Of a DNA stretch of 64,000 nucleotides, positions 45,366 to 56,721 are shown one piece after another. The stretch spans positions 1 to 64,000 of the forward strand of contig JAENRP010000141.1 of the NCBI GenBank assembly GCA_024741835.1, read 5' to 3'. The DNA is from Diplocarpon mali. Lineage: Eukaryota > Ascomycota > Leotiomycetes > Helotiales > Drepanopezizaceae. How positions within the stretch are numbered: the first letter of the stretch is position 1; the number at the start of each line of letters is the position of its first letter. The notes beneath the pieces are model-generated. The model was not told the origin of the DNA. It made no database searches and worked only from the letters and a program-made list of their open reading frames with translations. The position numbers and the translations under genes are program-made.

Positions 45366-46990
45366 GTCTTAAAGGTTCAAAAGCTTAATAAAGCTCTTAA
45401 ACTTTTATCGAGGAAGGTTTTTAATAAGGCCATCTGCGTATATATCCTCAGTAGGGAGATAGGCCACTTGAAAGCTCCCTTTTTAATACTCCTATTATAG
45501 CCATATATTATATATATTAACGTATTAGAGCTTTATAGAAATCCTTTAAGAGTCTCTTATAATAAGCTATATTATCTATTGATTATCGCAAAATATAGAC
45601 TATAAAGCTTTTACCTTAAGCTATATTTCCTTAAAGAACCTTCTTAAAGCCATTATCTCCTTTGCTATATGCGCTACTCCTAAGAGCTCAGCCTCTATAG
45701 TAGAAGTAGTAACTATCGGTTGCTTTAAGGCCTTTTAAACGATTGCTCCTTTAAATAGGAATATAATAAAACCGTAAGAGGAGCGCCTTATCTTTAGATC
45801 ATTTATAAAGGAAGTATCTAATAATACTATTAGGTTATTTAATCTACTAAATCGACTATAAGTGATTCCTAGGAAGCATATATTAAAAAGGTAGCGAATT
45901 ATCTAATTAATAGCTTTAAGGTATTTAAAGCTTAGGTTTATATAGAAATGAGATAGCTGGGCAACTATAAAAGCTATATTAGGGCGTAGTATAATAGCTA
46001 TATATAAGGCGGAGCCTACTTTTTCTTAAAACTCCTTAATTCTCGAGTAGGAAGCTATTTTATAGTTCTTTTTAAGTTCGAAGTAGGGGAGCGGTATACT
46101 AGGGAAACGCCCTATATTAAGGCCGAACCTCTTCGCTATCTTCTTAATATAAGCATTATAAAGTAGAATAATTATACCTTACTTCTTATCTCAAGAGACT
46201 CTTACCCCTAAGAACCACTTAATATCTCCTATAGCTATTAATTCGTATGCTTTGCATAGTCCTTCTATAGTCTTCTAAGCTTCTTTTATATAAGAGGAGT
46301 GGTATATTACTTATATATTATTAATATAGAAGGCTATAAATATAGTCCTATCCTTATTAACAAATATATAAGGCTCCTTACTAAAAGGGGTAAGCTTTAA
46401 AGACTTAAGAGTACTAGTAAAATCCTTATACTAAAGCGCTAAGGAGTCTTAAAGGCCGTATAAGGCGCGATCGAGCTCTATTACCTTATCTTTCTACTTT
46501 TACCTATTTAATAAGAAGCAAACAACTAGCGCGCTCTAAGGGTCTCTTTTAGCATTTATAAAAGTATTAATAATATCGAACTATTAGAGCTCTATATCGA
46601 ATTTAGCGGCGATCGCTATTATAACCTTAAAAGATCTTAATATAAGCGTCGCAGCATAGGTAGAGAAAATAGAAGCTTCTTCTTAAAGATCTCCCTTTAC
46701 TACTATTCTTAACCTAAAGCGGCTAATCTCTTTAAAGGAGTTTAGCTTATAGTTAAAGACCTACTTTAATAGTATAGGCCTTATAATAGCCTTGCTTCTA
46801 TCGATCACTCTTTAGCAATTGCGCGCTTTCAAATTCTTAATCTTAATTCTAGCTCCCTCTTTAAATTACTCTTTAAAAGGGTGATTTGCAAGCTCCTTTT
46901 AATAAGTTGGCACTTTAGGAAGCTTATCTTAAGGTGGAATTAAAAGGGTAGAGTTTCCTTTAAAGCTTTTAGATTAAGTCGCCGCAGCAA
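45365..46990 (-). pseudogene. Copia D2 reverse transcriptase and RNase H, broken
   Basis: Matches D1 28395-30050 throughout: the RNase H end at about 45370-45440 and RT up to about 46690. It shows the same family of stops and aspartate losses. It lies directly downstream of the linker and rearranged integrase. Confidence 0.83.
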
Positions 46991-47749
46991 TAACGCAGTA
47001 TACTACTTTATACTCTTCTTTATTAATTCTTATAGGCTCTTGATTTAGCTAGAAAGTTGATATAAAGCTATTTACCTACTTTAACTAATGTATTTTAAGT
47101 TCTTTAAAAGCTAGTAGGAGATCCTTAATATATATTACATATATAGCATTCCTACTCCCTCTTCTCCTTTTCGACTTACAGAGCGGTATAGGTACTATTT
47201 CTTGCTCTTTATTAGGCTTCTTACGTTTTCGAAAGGCCTTTATATTAAATACTTTAAGTTGAGCTTCTATTAGTTTTAAAGAACTCCCTCTTTTAATATT
47301 ATCCTTAAGAGCTTTTATATCTTAGCGTAGCTCCCGATCGATCGGTGCTTTTAATAAGAGCTAGCGTACTTCTTTACCAGTTGCCTATAGTAGAGCTTCT
47401 AGTAATTAAAGGGCCTACTCCTACCCTTGCGATTACTCAGTCCGTATAGCAACTAAAGGCCTGGTATTGCGCTCCCTAGTAGAGCTAGCATATATAATAT
47501 CGCTTTCGACGCTCCTCCTAACTATTGACAGTTATCTTAGAGCGTCTAACCCTTTGCTATTAGGCAGCTGCTCTTAAGTAGCTAGAGTAGAAACGCTATA
47601 AGTAGCCTTATAGGAGACAAGAGCCTTCGATAGATCTGAGCTTAGAGCTTCTATTAATAAAAGATTAATAGGCTCACCCCCTACTAGGTTATCCGCAGGC
47701 TGCTCGTCCAGAGCTCCCTCCACGTTCTCGACGATTAACTCAGCGTCCT

Positions 47750-48137
47750 AAGCTTCTGCCACCACTGAGAACAAGTCCCTAACGCTAGTTCTAGGAGCTC
47801 TTCAATCTTTTAAAGCATAGGTGAAGCGCTATTACAGCCTCTCCCTATGTATTCTAAAGAGCGATAACGATACCTCGGTGTTCCCCCCATAGGGAGCATC
47901 GAAATATAGAGAGTGGTACAAAGCTAAAGGCATAGAGGTAGAAGTCATTCTATCTTATACTCATAAACCAAATAGAGCTTCCGAGAGAGCAGGAGTAGAG
48001 ATTATTGAAAAGGCACTTATTATGCTAATCTCTGCTAACCTCCTGGAGCACCTATGGCCTAAAGCCGTACTAGCCGCAATATACCTTTATAATATCGGCC
48101 CATTGAAGCGCAGGGGATGGAAGAGTCCAAATGAGGC
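47750..48137 (+). pseudogene. Inverted integrase fragment inside Copia D2
   Basis: In D1 the integrase core is coded on the minus strand (31416-31171). Here the same segment lies on the plus strand inside the minus-strand element. It reads KYREWYKAKGIEVEV, then NRASERAGVEIIEKAL with the catalytic Glu position kept, then NLLEHLWPKAVLAAIYLYNI, open from about 47898 to TGA at 48146. The left junction carries 22 bp matching the Copia D LTR (47750-47771). Sequence on both sides present in D1 (about 30810-31165 and 31545-31710) is missing. Confidence 0.87.
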
Positions 48138-48800
48138 TTTTGCCTGAGCGCAAGCTTCACAATTGATTTGTAGCTTCCCCTTGATCTTCACCCCCCTTGC
48201 GTTTAGCATAAGCTTCTCAAGCGCCTTAGCTCTTAAATAGCCTGATCGAAGGTGCCAAATATCTGCCGAATCGTTCCTAGCTCTTAGGAATACGCTGCTC
48301 CTTAGGGGTTTATATTAGCTTCGCAAATGCTGTTATAAAGTAGGGAAGGCTAGGCAAGTTGGTTAAGCATAGCATAGCAAGTTAAAAGCGTTATAAAAGT
48401 TGATAGGCTTATATTCAAATACTATAATATTCGACCTACGCTTTAGCTGCTTTACAATTATATTATTATCTACTATACCCCTTTAGAGCGTCGCATCTAA
48501 GCCTATATACCATACCCTAGCCTTCTTTAAAAGAGGCTTTAAAATAATATTAATATTAAACCCATCTACGAGCGCTATATTCCTAAGCTCTAAGTTTCCT
48601 CTATTAGCGAGAACCCCTTTTATCAAACGTATACCCCTCCCCCTTATTAGTAGACTCGAGCTCCCTACCTTTATATAGTCCTAAGGATATACGATTTTTA
48701 ATAATCTAAGAACTAGAAGCTCCTCTCAATTAACAAGGTGCGTTGCAGCGCAGTTATTAAGTAGGGTTGTATTTAAAAGAGCGTAGGGAGCTCTAAAGGT
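48138..48800 (-). pseudogene. Copia D2 pre-integrase and protease, little damaged
   Basis: Minus-strand frame with DIWHLRSGYLRAKALEKL and then CEACAQAKAS (48290-48137), a nearly intact pre-integrase zinc segment (H-x-R-x-G, C-x-x-C). Upstream lies the protease: LLNNCAATHLVN at about 48775-48735 (active site D-N-C-A type, first Asp now Asn), then LLIRGRGIRLIKGVLANRG and LRNIALVDGFNIN. It is the best preserved stretch of the D family in the window. Confidence 0.85.
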
Positions 48801-50230
48801 GGAGTATATTCCTAAGGTAAAGTCTTTAAAGAGAGCTAGATTTAAAAGGGCAGTAATAATCTTAAATTTACTACTTCTTAAAGCTTTAGCAGATATTCTT
48901 TCCTTAAATTGATCTATAAGAGCTTGTTTAATATAGGAGAGCTTAGTATAAAGCTCTTTCCATTCTAAGGAAGCAAGGTTTTCACGCGTTCTTTTAACCT
49001 TATTATAGCTAGGGAGGTTTCGAAGCGTACCTTCCTTAGCGCTAGTTAAGGCGTATTTCAGCCTATTATACTCCTCTAGGTTCTAGAAGTGATTTTTAAC
49101 CTAAGGGCAAGGGCACTTTTTAACGCTTCCCTTAAGAGTCTTCTTTGCCTTGCCTTTACTTAGTGCTCTTAAATTAGTATGATCGCCTACTCCTTTAAGT
49201 GAGGCGTATACTCTAAGGGTTACCTTTAATAAGGAGCTTATAAGGCTTCGCTCTATTAAGCTTAAGAACCAATTAATATAATAGACTATATCTTTTCTAT
49301 ACTTTAGACCTAGCTTATTATCTTTAATAAGCTTTACTTAAATCTGCTAGGACTATATAAGAGCCTAGCGGTAAACCAACTATAGAAACTTCGTAATCGC
49401 AAGGGAGCCTTAAACCTTTAGGATTCTATAAGTTCAAGCTTCTTAATAGATCTCCTTAAAGCTAGTAAGCCAAGTCTTCAGGTCCACTTTACTACTCCTT
49501 ATTTTAAAGAGCTTAGTGTTATAGTCTTCCCGAATTGACTCTATTATACTAACCTTAAAGGGGGCTAGTTCCTTGCGCAAGTGCTCTACAATCTATTGAA
49601 TTAACAGTTTCCCCGCTTCCTTATAGTTATATTGCACTACTTAAAGCAACGTAGGGTATACTATCTTAGTAATCCAATGGTATAATTAAGTATAGGAGCT
49701 CCTATTCCTTTTCTATATTTCTATTATAAGATTATATTATATTACTGCCATTTTGTACTCTAGCTCTACGTCTTTAGCTATTATCTTCGCAGGTAGTAGT
49801 AGAGCTGGCGTTTATTAATCAGTAGCTTCCTACTATTAGTACAACTCGTAGTAGCTTTACAATACTCTCTAGTCCTGTCCTTCCACAATTTTTTCAAGCT
49901 GCGGCAGTTCTATTTCTAAATCTAGCAAATATAGAGCTTTGTTCTTATAAAGCAAAGCTTGGTTTCCTATCTCTATAATATACAGTTTAAGGTTATTAAC
50001 CTATCTTAGCTTCTTTATATGCTTCTGGAGGCGTAGAAATTCGGCCTGAAACTCTAGCTTAGCGTACCAAATGCGCTATGACTTCCTATCCTAAAGCATA
50101 ACTCTACTAGAGCTAAGCTCCTAAGCTTCTTTTTACTAGTATTCGCTTATATTGACTAGGATGGTAGGAAGTATAGTATTAGTTAGCTAGGAGTATTAAA
50201 ACGTTGAGTCAGGTCGTATAACGCGTATAG
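48800..50230 (-). pseudogene. Copia D2 gag, broken
   Basis: On the minus strand the N-terminal half (about 50180-49870) reads SEYQ-KEAQELSSSRVML and then AKLEFQAEFLRLQKHIKKLR, a charged, probably coiled-coil region. The C-terminal half has a zinc knuckle near 49130-49090 reading KKCPCPQVKNHFQNLEEY, the same CPC-x-NH-C layout as Copia B. The tail then leads directly into the protease motif. Confidence 0.78.
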
Positions 50231-50315
50231 GCGAAGGAGAATAGATGAAAATAATAGTAAAACCTCTTTAAGAAGTCTTTAAATACAGTAGATTTTTGAT
50301 CGTTTGCTCCTAAGA

Positions 50316-50508
50316 GTTGCGAATAGTGCTAATAACTATCGTACTATATTTAAAGGTAGATTCTCAATAGTAGCAGAAGCTTATAAAATTCTACTCTAAC
50401 TATATATCTGAGCTCCCTTTATAGAAGTGCTCCGTGGCCACTTCAGGGGTATATTACATAAGCCAGTCCTCAGATGCCTCAGTGCCTGAGGCTCCTTATG
50501 GCGCAACA
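50316..50508 (-). repeat. Copia D2 5' LTR
   Basis: About 193 bp. On the minus strand it starts TGTTGCGCCATAAGGAGCC and ends near TTCGCAACT. The outer part (50440-50508) is clearly less mutated than the same part of the 3' LTR. The primer-binding site after it (CTTAGGAGCAAACG on the minus strand) does not match the tRNA-Met site of A and B. Confidence 0.85.
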
Positions 50509-51110
50509 ATCTCTTTAAAACCTTCCAACTTATAAGAGAGATTAAATTAAGCAGAAGCTAGGCTAGTAGTAGAGAGGATGCACTTAGCTTAAGAGGTAGC
50601 AAAAGGCAATATAAAACACACTTAAGAGAAAATGCGTAAGTTTATAAATTAATATTAAAAGGAGATTGATTAGAAACCTAAAGATATAGTCTACCTTTTA
50701 ATAAAAAATCTTAAGAACTACCGCCTTGGTAGGAAACTGGCCAATTAATAGGATAGTCCTTTTAAAGTTCTTAAAAAGGTAGGCAATTTATATTAGATTA
50801 AGCTACTTATAAGTTCTATAATATATAATATCTTTGCGCTAAAGCTACTATTTAAAGATCTGTAGAACCCTTTGCTAAGTTAAGAATAACCCTGGCCTAT
50901 TATAGAAAAGATCATAAAGTAAGAAGAGTATAAAGTGTTTAAGATACTAAGTATACGCTTATCTTAAAGGAACCTAAAGTACTAAGTTAAATAGATTAGT
51001 TATAACCCTAATCCTAATTAGTATTGCGCTTTAAATTTTGCAAGATCTTTATATAAGATTCGCGACTTTTATTAGGCTAATCTTATAAAGCTAGGACTAC
51101 CTTAAAACCT
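50509..51110 (+). pseudogene. Gypsy E integrase C-terminus and chromodomain, broken
   Basis: The frame continues from 43237 without shift: SLKPSNL, then AEARLVVERMHLA and AKGNIKHT-stop-EKMRKFIN, then NYRLGRKLANQQDSPFKVLK-like residues (GPY/F-type tail). It ends with a chromodomain at about 50890-51065: EEYKVFKILSIRLS, then NLKY, then VKQISYNPNPN with two positions lost to stops. Chromodomains steer integration toward heterochromatin marks in chromoviruses. Confidence 0.88.
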
Positions 51111-51261
51111 ATAAGCTTAGCTAAAGGCTTAGGAAAGCGGTATAAATAATTATAGTTATTTAAAAGATAATAGGCTAAATGTGAAACGGGTTAATAAATA
51201 AATCTAAAAATATAAAAAAAAAGGAGAAAAATAATAAAAAATATAAAAATAATAATACTAG

Positions 51262-52490
51262 GCCTACTGCCCTCTCCCCTTACAACTCCTCCGACCCCTC
51301 CTCCTTTACGCTTAAGGAGATAAGCTCTAACTCTATTCCAAAGCTAGAGCTCGCCTCTTATCTACGCCCTTGCCTAAAACGACCCTAACCTCCTTTTGCT
51401 ACCGCTAGCGCTGCCCTACTAGCCGCCGCGCCCGACACTACCCTTATTATTATAAGCCCCCCTCCCTTTATAAGAGATTCTACTATTATAGCAATCTACT
51501 TTGCTAATATAGCAATAGACCTTAGGAGGCTTAGTATAGTTCGGCTAAATTGCTTTAACCTTGCTAGCCAGGACTTAATAAGGTCGCTGCGCTCTTATTA
51601 GAAAGTCAGCGATCGATTTGATACTAATTCGGGTTTAACTTATAGCAACTATCGCCTAGACCCCCTCTAGCTAGCTTGCTATAGCCTTAGCTATAGAGCG
51701 GAACTTCGTAAGGCTAGTACGCTTAATTTAAGAGCGGCTAGTCAAAGCCTTTGCGCTAGCTACTAGTAGGAGGTTGATAAGGACCTAGGCGCGCTAGACC
51801 GCCTTTTAATAGAGCATCTTGCGATTCCTTGCCAAAACCGCTTATGCGTTATTATTATTGCTACTATCATCCTCCTCTTACTGCTAGGCAGCCTCCCCTT
51901 ACTACTCCTTAAGGGCCGCGGATAGCGCCGCGAACTCCTTACTAATATAGGAGGGAAGCTATAAATAAGTATTAGCGCAAATAGAACTAGAAAGTCGATT
52001 TAAAGTACTTATAGAAATGCACTCTGCCTTTTGCTCCTAGCACTAGTAGCACTTTTTACTACATTTAGACTTAAATTCGCACTTATGCGCAATATCGCGC
52101 ATAAGGCGCTATACGTATTAGTAGTAATAGACGCAGTAGGCCATTATAAGGGCGCCTGATAGCAGGGGAATTAGTACTATGCGTATTAGATGCAATTCGA
52201 CCCTGGATTAGGATAAACTTACTTATAGTAGTTAGTAGTAGTAGTAGTAATTGTTTCTACTACTATGCATTAGCCCTATGCTATAGTAATAGGAGTAGGA
52301 GACCTATGCGGTTGTATATAGTTATTATATTAAAGAAGGAAGATCCTATAAGAGGAAAAACAAATTTAAATGTATAACGCGACTTGCGCTAAATTAAATA
52401 TAGAATAGTACTATTCCTATAATAACGCGCTAAGCATATTACTATACGAAAATCGTCATAACCTACTAACGCTTATAAGTAAGCGTTCTT
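51262..52490 (+). pseudogene. Gypsy E extra frame (ORF3) with membrane-type segments, function unknown
   Basis: Downstream of the chromodomain one frame can be followed for about 400 codons to just before the polypurine tract. All but one of its stops are TAA/TAG; the exception is TGA near 52158. The first part is Pro/Ser/Thr-rich (TALSPYNSSDPSSFTLKEIS), followed by a Ser/Arg/Leu-rich, possibly helical middle. Then comes a strong transmembrane-like stretch, CVIIIATIILLLLLGSLPLL (about 51846-51910), and further hydrophobic stretches near 52018-52060 and 52215-52250. No family is recognised. An env-like role would be speculation; a membrane protein is plausible. Confidence 0.55.
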
Positions 52491-52505
52491 AAAGGAGGGG
52501 GGTAG
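52491..52505 (+). other. Polypurine tract of Gypsy E
   Basis: AAAGGAGGGGGGTAG immediately before the 3' LTR, the usual site of plus-strand priming. Confidence 0.8.
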
Positions 52506-52820
52506 TGTAACGGCTATACCCCCAACTAGTGCAATTACCTAAGAGTACGGTATTATAGCGTTTTAAGGTTTTGCAATCTCGATTCAATATAGGGTTATTT
52601 CAAATCGACCCTAAAGGTACAAAAGGATATTCTTATATAATATTATATAAATAGGCAAAGAGCTTAAAGCTGCTTATATATATAAGGGAGAAGGGCTCTC
52701 CTATAGGGAGGGCTTTTTAACTTCTTCGTTTCCTTTGTATTAGACCTATAGAATACGCCTTTTGCACCACTTCTTGCTCCCATACTTGATCTCGCACTTC
52801 GGCGGTTCTGTGTCGTTATA
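52506..52820 (+). repeat. Gypsy E 3' LTR
   Basis: 315 bp, starting TGTAACGGCTATACCCCC and ending GGCGGTTCTGTGTCGTTATA. The end is preserved, while the 5' LTR has GCAGTTCTATATTATTATA there. It is followed by the CTCCT duplication. Confidence 0.93.
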
Positions 52821-53125
52821 CTCCTTAAGGATTCATATTAGCTTCGCAAATGCTATTATAAAGTAGGAAAGGCTAGGTAGGTTAGTTAAGTATAGTATAA
52901 TAAGTTAAGAGCATTATAAAAGTTGATAGGCTTATATTTAAATACTATAATATTCGACCTACGCTTTAGCTACTTTATAACTATATTATTATCTACTATA
53001 CCCCTTTAGAGCGTCGCATTTAAACCTATATATCATACCTTAGCCTTCTTTAAAAGAGGCTTTAAGATAATATTAATATTAAACCTATCTATAAGCGCTA
53101 CGTTCCTAAGCTTTAAGTCTCCTCT
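52821..53125 (-). mobile_element. Copia D1, right visible segment (protease region)
   Basis: Continues D1 after Gypsy E and aligns with D2 48301-48605, the protease C-terminal half and the spacer to pre-integrase. It is cut at 53126 by Copia B3. The five bases before the B3 LTR, CCTCT, are the presumed target duplication; the partner is outside the window. Confidence 0.87.
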
Positions 53126-53324
53126 TGTTGTGCAGAATGGGCGGAGTCTCCACTTATTCTGGAGACCCTCTATATGATTCTGCTAAGTTATAGACTCTCC
53201 CTTTTTTCTTTCCAAAGTCTCTTTACTATATATATATTAGATAATAATATAATTAATCATCTTCTCTTACTTCTACGAGCCTCTTAAGCGACCTAATAAA
53301 GGCCCTTTAGCCGACCGTACTATA
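53126..53324 (+). repeat. Copia B3 5' LTR
   Basis: 199 bp, starting TGTTGTGCAGAATGGGCGG (unmutated reference for the family start) and ending CCGACCGTACTATA. Confidence 0.93.
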
Positions 53325-53350
53325 GTTATAAGCCTTGTAAGTACTTTAAT

Positions 53351-55160
53351 ATGCTTTCTCTTTATATGCAACTGGCTAAAGGGCCCTTTAAGCTTTTAAC
53401 CGACTTTTCGAATACTTATAACAACTCGAAGGACCTTTATTTTCAAATAATAAATCTCCATTTTCTAATCGAACCTTATTTGCAAACTTTATTTATATAT
53501 TTAACCTTTTTACTAGACTCTATTTAATATATTTGACTCTTTAAGTATCTTTAAGCCTTACTTTAACACTTTTGCCTCTTAAGTGAAGTAGTTTAGTAAA
53601 TATATGTTTTTTACTAAGCTTTATAATATTACTATTTTTGCTAATCTAAGACTCTTATTTAAGTCAATTATAGAGACCGAGCCTTAAGCTCCCTTTATAT
53701 AGGAGCTTAAGGAATTGGAAACGGCTAACCTCTATATAGTATACGCAAGGTTGTATAAAGAGTATATAGCGACTTTATCTAAATAGATTTATACCTACTT
53801 TCCCTTAGGAGATCTATTAAAGGCTCTTCCTTTATAAGCGTCTTATAAGGATATTAAGGATAAATATAAAATCCTAATAAAGGAGTATTATATATATAAG
53901 GAAACTTAAAAGACCTAATGCAAATATTATAAATTACTATTAAAATAGGTCTTTAAGACTATCGATAAAACGCTTTTAGCTTCTACAATAGCTTAAGTAC
54001 AAATCCAAGCTAAGAAGCTCTCCTCCTTAATACCTAATAGAGATACTCTTATAAGTGGAATCCCTGCTAATAACCTATATATTAATTTAGTAAATTAGCA
54101 ACTCTTACTCTAAGGCTTAGTATCTATTTTAAAGTATGATATTACGCCTTCTAATAAGGCTATTCAGTCTTAAATAAGGCTTTAGTACTGCGATATACTA
54201 TATTAAGGCAAGACTAAGAGAACTAATACCTAGCAGTAGATCCGGGAGTAGTAAGAGGCGTACTACTTAATAGAATAATACAGTCTTCCTAAGATTAAAG
54301 GGAGACTAAGAGTAATTGACTTTTTAGACTTAGTTATAGTAAAGATTAATCTAAGTTAAGCGACTCGCTTAAAGGAGGAAATAATCACTAATAAGTAGAT
54401 AGGAACCCTATATAAGTATAACCTAATATAGCTAAGCTGCGCCTTAGTAGGCATTGAATCTAATAGAGCAATTGATAATAAAGGGCTAGCAGTTTTTACT
54501 ACTTAAGAGTCTCTCTTAGATGCTAAAACCCCTTTATAGGCTCTAGCAAGCAGCTCCCGAAATCGCTCTATAAGCTTTAGAAGGGAGATCAGGCCTAAGT
54601 GCCCTTATAAAGGCTTTAAAAATCACTATTAGAAGCCCTAGGACTATTAGAAACTATTATATGCTATAGATAGGCGTAAGGAAAATATAAAGGTTCTCCC
54701 TTTGCAAGAGGAGGTCTTACAAATACGAAAGGCATTAAACGCAGGAGACTAGTTCAAAGGTCTTTAAGTATAGCTTAAGGAGAATGATATTGTAATAATA
54801 ATAATTAATAAATTTAAGGGAAAGGCTTTAGCCTCTAGGGAGGATAGTTTAGGCAATAAAAGGGAGAACTCACTAGTCTTTATAGTAATAGATCCCTTTG
54901 CCTTCGACGCTTTTAAAGAATCGTTTAATATTTACTACCTCTTTAAGCTAGAACGCCACCCGCTCTCCTTAAGTACGCTCCTTGATAATTGCGCAGCTAC
55001 TTATATTATTAATTTAAAGGATTTACTTGTTATAGGCACCTTTAAGCCTTTTAGCGACTTATAGCAATATATTAAAGCAGGTACCTTAAGACTCCTAATC
55101 ATTAGGAGAGGTAATAGATATATAGTAGACTCTCTTTTATAGTATAATAGCTCTTTTATA
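53351..55160 (+). pseudogene. Copia B3 gag and protease, broken
   Basis: Gag starts at ATG 53351 (MLSLYMQLAKGPFKLL). The zinc-knuckle segment lies near 54598-54650. The protease active-site region near 54985 reads LLDNCAATYIINLKDLL. The catalytic Asp is kept here, giving D-N-C-A in place of the usual D-[ST]-G-A. Stops are elsewhere in the frame. Near 54131 it preserves the AAAGTATGATATTACG site hit twice by Copia A in B1. Confidence 0.82.
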
Positions 55161-55229
55161 AGGATAACGCTTTATAACGTTGCTATTATAGAAGAGTTTA
55201 CTACTAATATTATCTTAAAGAGGCTCCTT

Positions 55230-56330
55230 ATAGATAAGGGTTTTTAGTACTTTGGAGTAGACCTCACTTTACGCTTTAAGAGTATTAGAGATTTTATAAA
55301 GCAAGCTTAGTTAAAGCGTTATTATAATCTCGTTTTCTTTAAATATAAGCTTATCAACTATTTAGATCTTTTAAATATGCTTTAATATAACTTCTTTACC
55401 TTAATAGCGTTTCCTATAGCTAAGATAATACTTTATAATAGGTTCTAGTCTAGCTATATACCTACTAGGGTGCGGGATAATAATGTGTATACTTGGCACC
55501 TTTGCGCTAGCTACTTAAGCGTAGAGGCTCTTTAAGCGCTAGTCAAATATGCTAAAGGAGTAAAGATCAGGGGAATACAGAGGCTAGAGTGCCTTATATG
55601 CGTAGTAGCGTTTGCTAAGCAAGTTATTTTTTATACTACCTTTGAAAACCGATCTTTAAAGCCCTTCTTTAGGATCTCTTAGGATCTCTTTAACTTTTTA
55701 AATAACTTATATAATAGTTGCTTATAGGTTCTTTTAATTAAGGATAAGTATAGCAGTATGCTTTAGATATTCCTATTAAGATCGAAAGGCAGAGACGTAG
55801 TTATAAAAGTCCTTTAGGCCTTTAAAGTATAGGTGAAATGCTAATATAGGCTTTCTATTTGTAAAATTAGGTAAGATAATAATACTTTAGTAATCTCCTT
55901 AAGGGAAGACTCTCTTATAAGGTATTAGAGATAAGTAAAAGAGGAGGGAATCGATTTAGAGCTTACTCTTGCTTATATATACTAATCTAATAGAGGCGTA
56001 AAGTGAGTAAGAAGGGAATTGATTGAACGCTCTATTAAAATAAGGATCTACGCTAGGCTTTTAATAAGCCTTTGGCCAAAGGTTATAGAAGCTGCTATAT
56101 ACTTTTATAATATCTCCCTACTTGCTAAGAAGAAGATGATCTTATTAAATAAGGCTCTTTATAGTTAGTTTAAGTAGTATTTTCGATTTTATAAGCTGCT
56201 GCTTATTAAGCAAATGATAGTAAGCTTAAAGCCTAACTAGAGTTGCATTTATATATATAGTACTCGCGTATACCCTTTAATTAGAGAGAGGGAGGCGGGG
56301 AGGGACTGCCGAACCTTTAAAATTGAACTA
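55230..56330 (+). pseudogene. Copia B3 integrase, broken
   Basis: Aligned with B1 7400-8520: pre-integrase with CLICVVAFAK near 55590, integrase core, third acidic region near 55990-56040 and the YFYNISLLAKKKMILL segment near 56100. RIP stops interrupt it. The linker continues to 56620, where the TRIM is inserted, and from 57125 to about 57950. Confidence 0.83.
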
Positions 56331-56624
56331 TAAAGGCACTTAAGTTACTTAATTAGATATATTACCTTTAATATTTATAGAATCTAGGTTCTTATGCTTT
56401 AGCGAGTAATAACAACTTATAATATCAAATTCGATAAGTCTCTCTTCTATAGTTCAAAAGCTAAGCGCGCAAATCCTATATTGCGCTAAGAACTTAAAAT
56501 GACCCTTTAATTAATTAAAGAGGGAGAGGGAGCTTAGGACGCTAAGTTCGAAGGCATTTTCGAAGAATTAGAGCTTATCGTAAGGCTAAACGCAATCGCT
56601 ATAGAAGAAGCCGCTATATAGGAA

Positions 56625-56710
56625 TGTTATGCAGAAAATAGGCTAAAATATGCTAGTACGCGCCCTAAGGTGTGGATTCACATTTTGGCCGAGCGGTATT
56701 ATGCACAATA
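56625..56710 (+). repeat. TRIM 5' LTR
   Basis: 86 bp, from TGTTATGCAGAAAATAGG to GCACAATA. It matches 57039-57124 with a handful of transitions. Confidence 0.93.
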
Positions 56711-56721
56711 GTTATAAGTCC
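56711..56721 (+). other. TRIM primer-binding site
   Basis: GTTATAAGTCC directly after the 5' LTR, a two-transition variant of GTTATGAGCCC (initiator tRNA-Met anticodon arm complement). Confidence 0.7.

Larger units (their letters stand above)
43844..50508 (-). mobile_element. Copia D2: nearly complete, internally rearranged
   Basis: Minus-strand Copia with 5' LTR at 50316-50508 and a slightly truncated 3' LTR at 43844-44027. The right target duplication is ATCTC (50509-50513), matching ATCTC at 43233-43237 left of segment X. The order on the minus strand is gag, protease, pre-integrase, an inverted integrase piece, RT, RNase H, a 1.3-kb 3' region, polypurine tract, LTR. It is inserted in Gypsy E integrase and is less RIP-damaged than D1 in several places. 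Confidence 0.88.
31879..52820 (+). mobile_element. Gypsy E: chromodomain LTR retrotransposon split by A2 and D2
   Basis: Bounded by 315-bp LTRs (31879-32193, 52506-52820) and a perfect 5-bp target duplication CTCCT (31874-31878, 52821-52825), although the ends lie 21 kb apart. Removing A2 (with CAACT duplication) and the X/D2 block (with ATCTC duplication) leaves about 7.5 kb: LTR, leader, gag, protease, RT, RNase H, integrase, chromodomain, an extra membrane-type frame, polypurine tract and LTR. This is a chromovirus of the Ty3/Gypsy group. All frames are RIP-broken. Confidence 0.93.
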
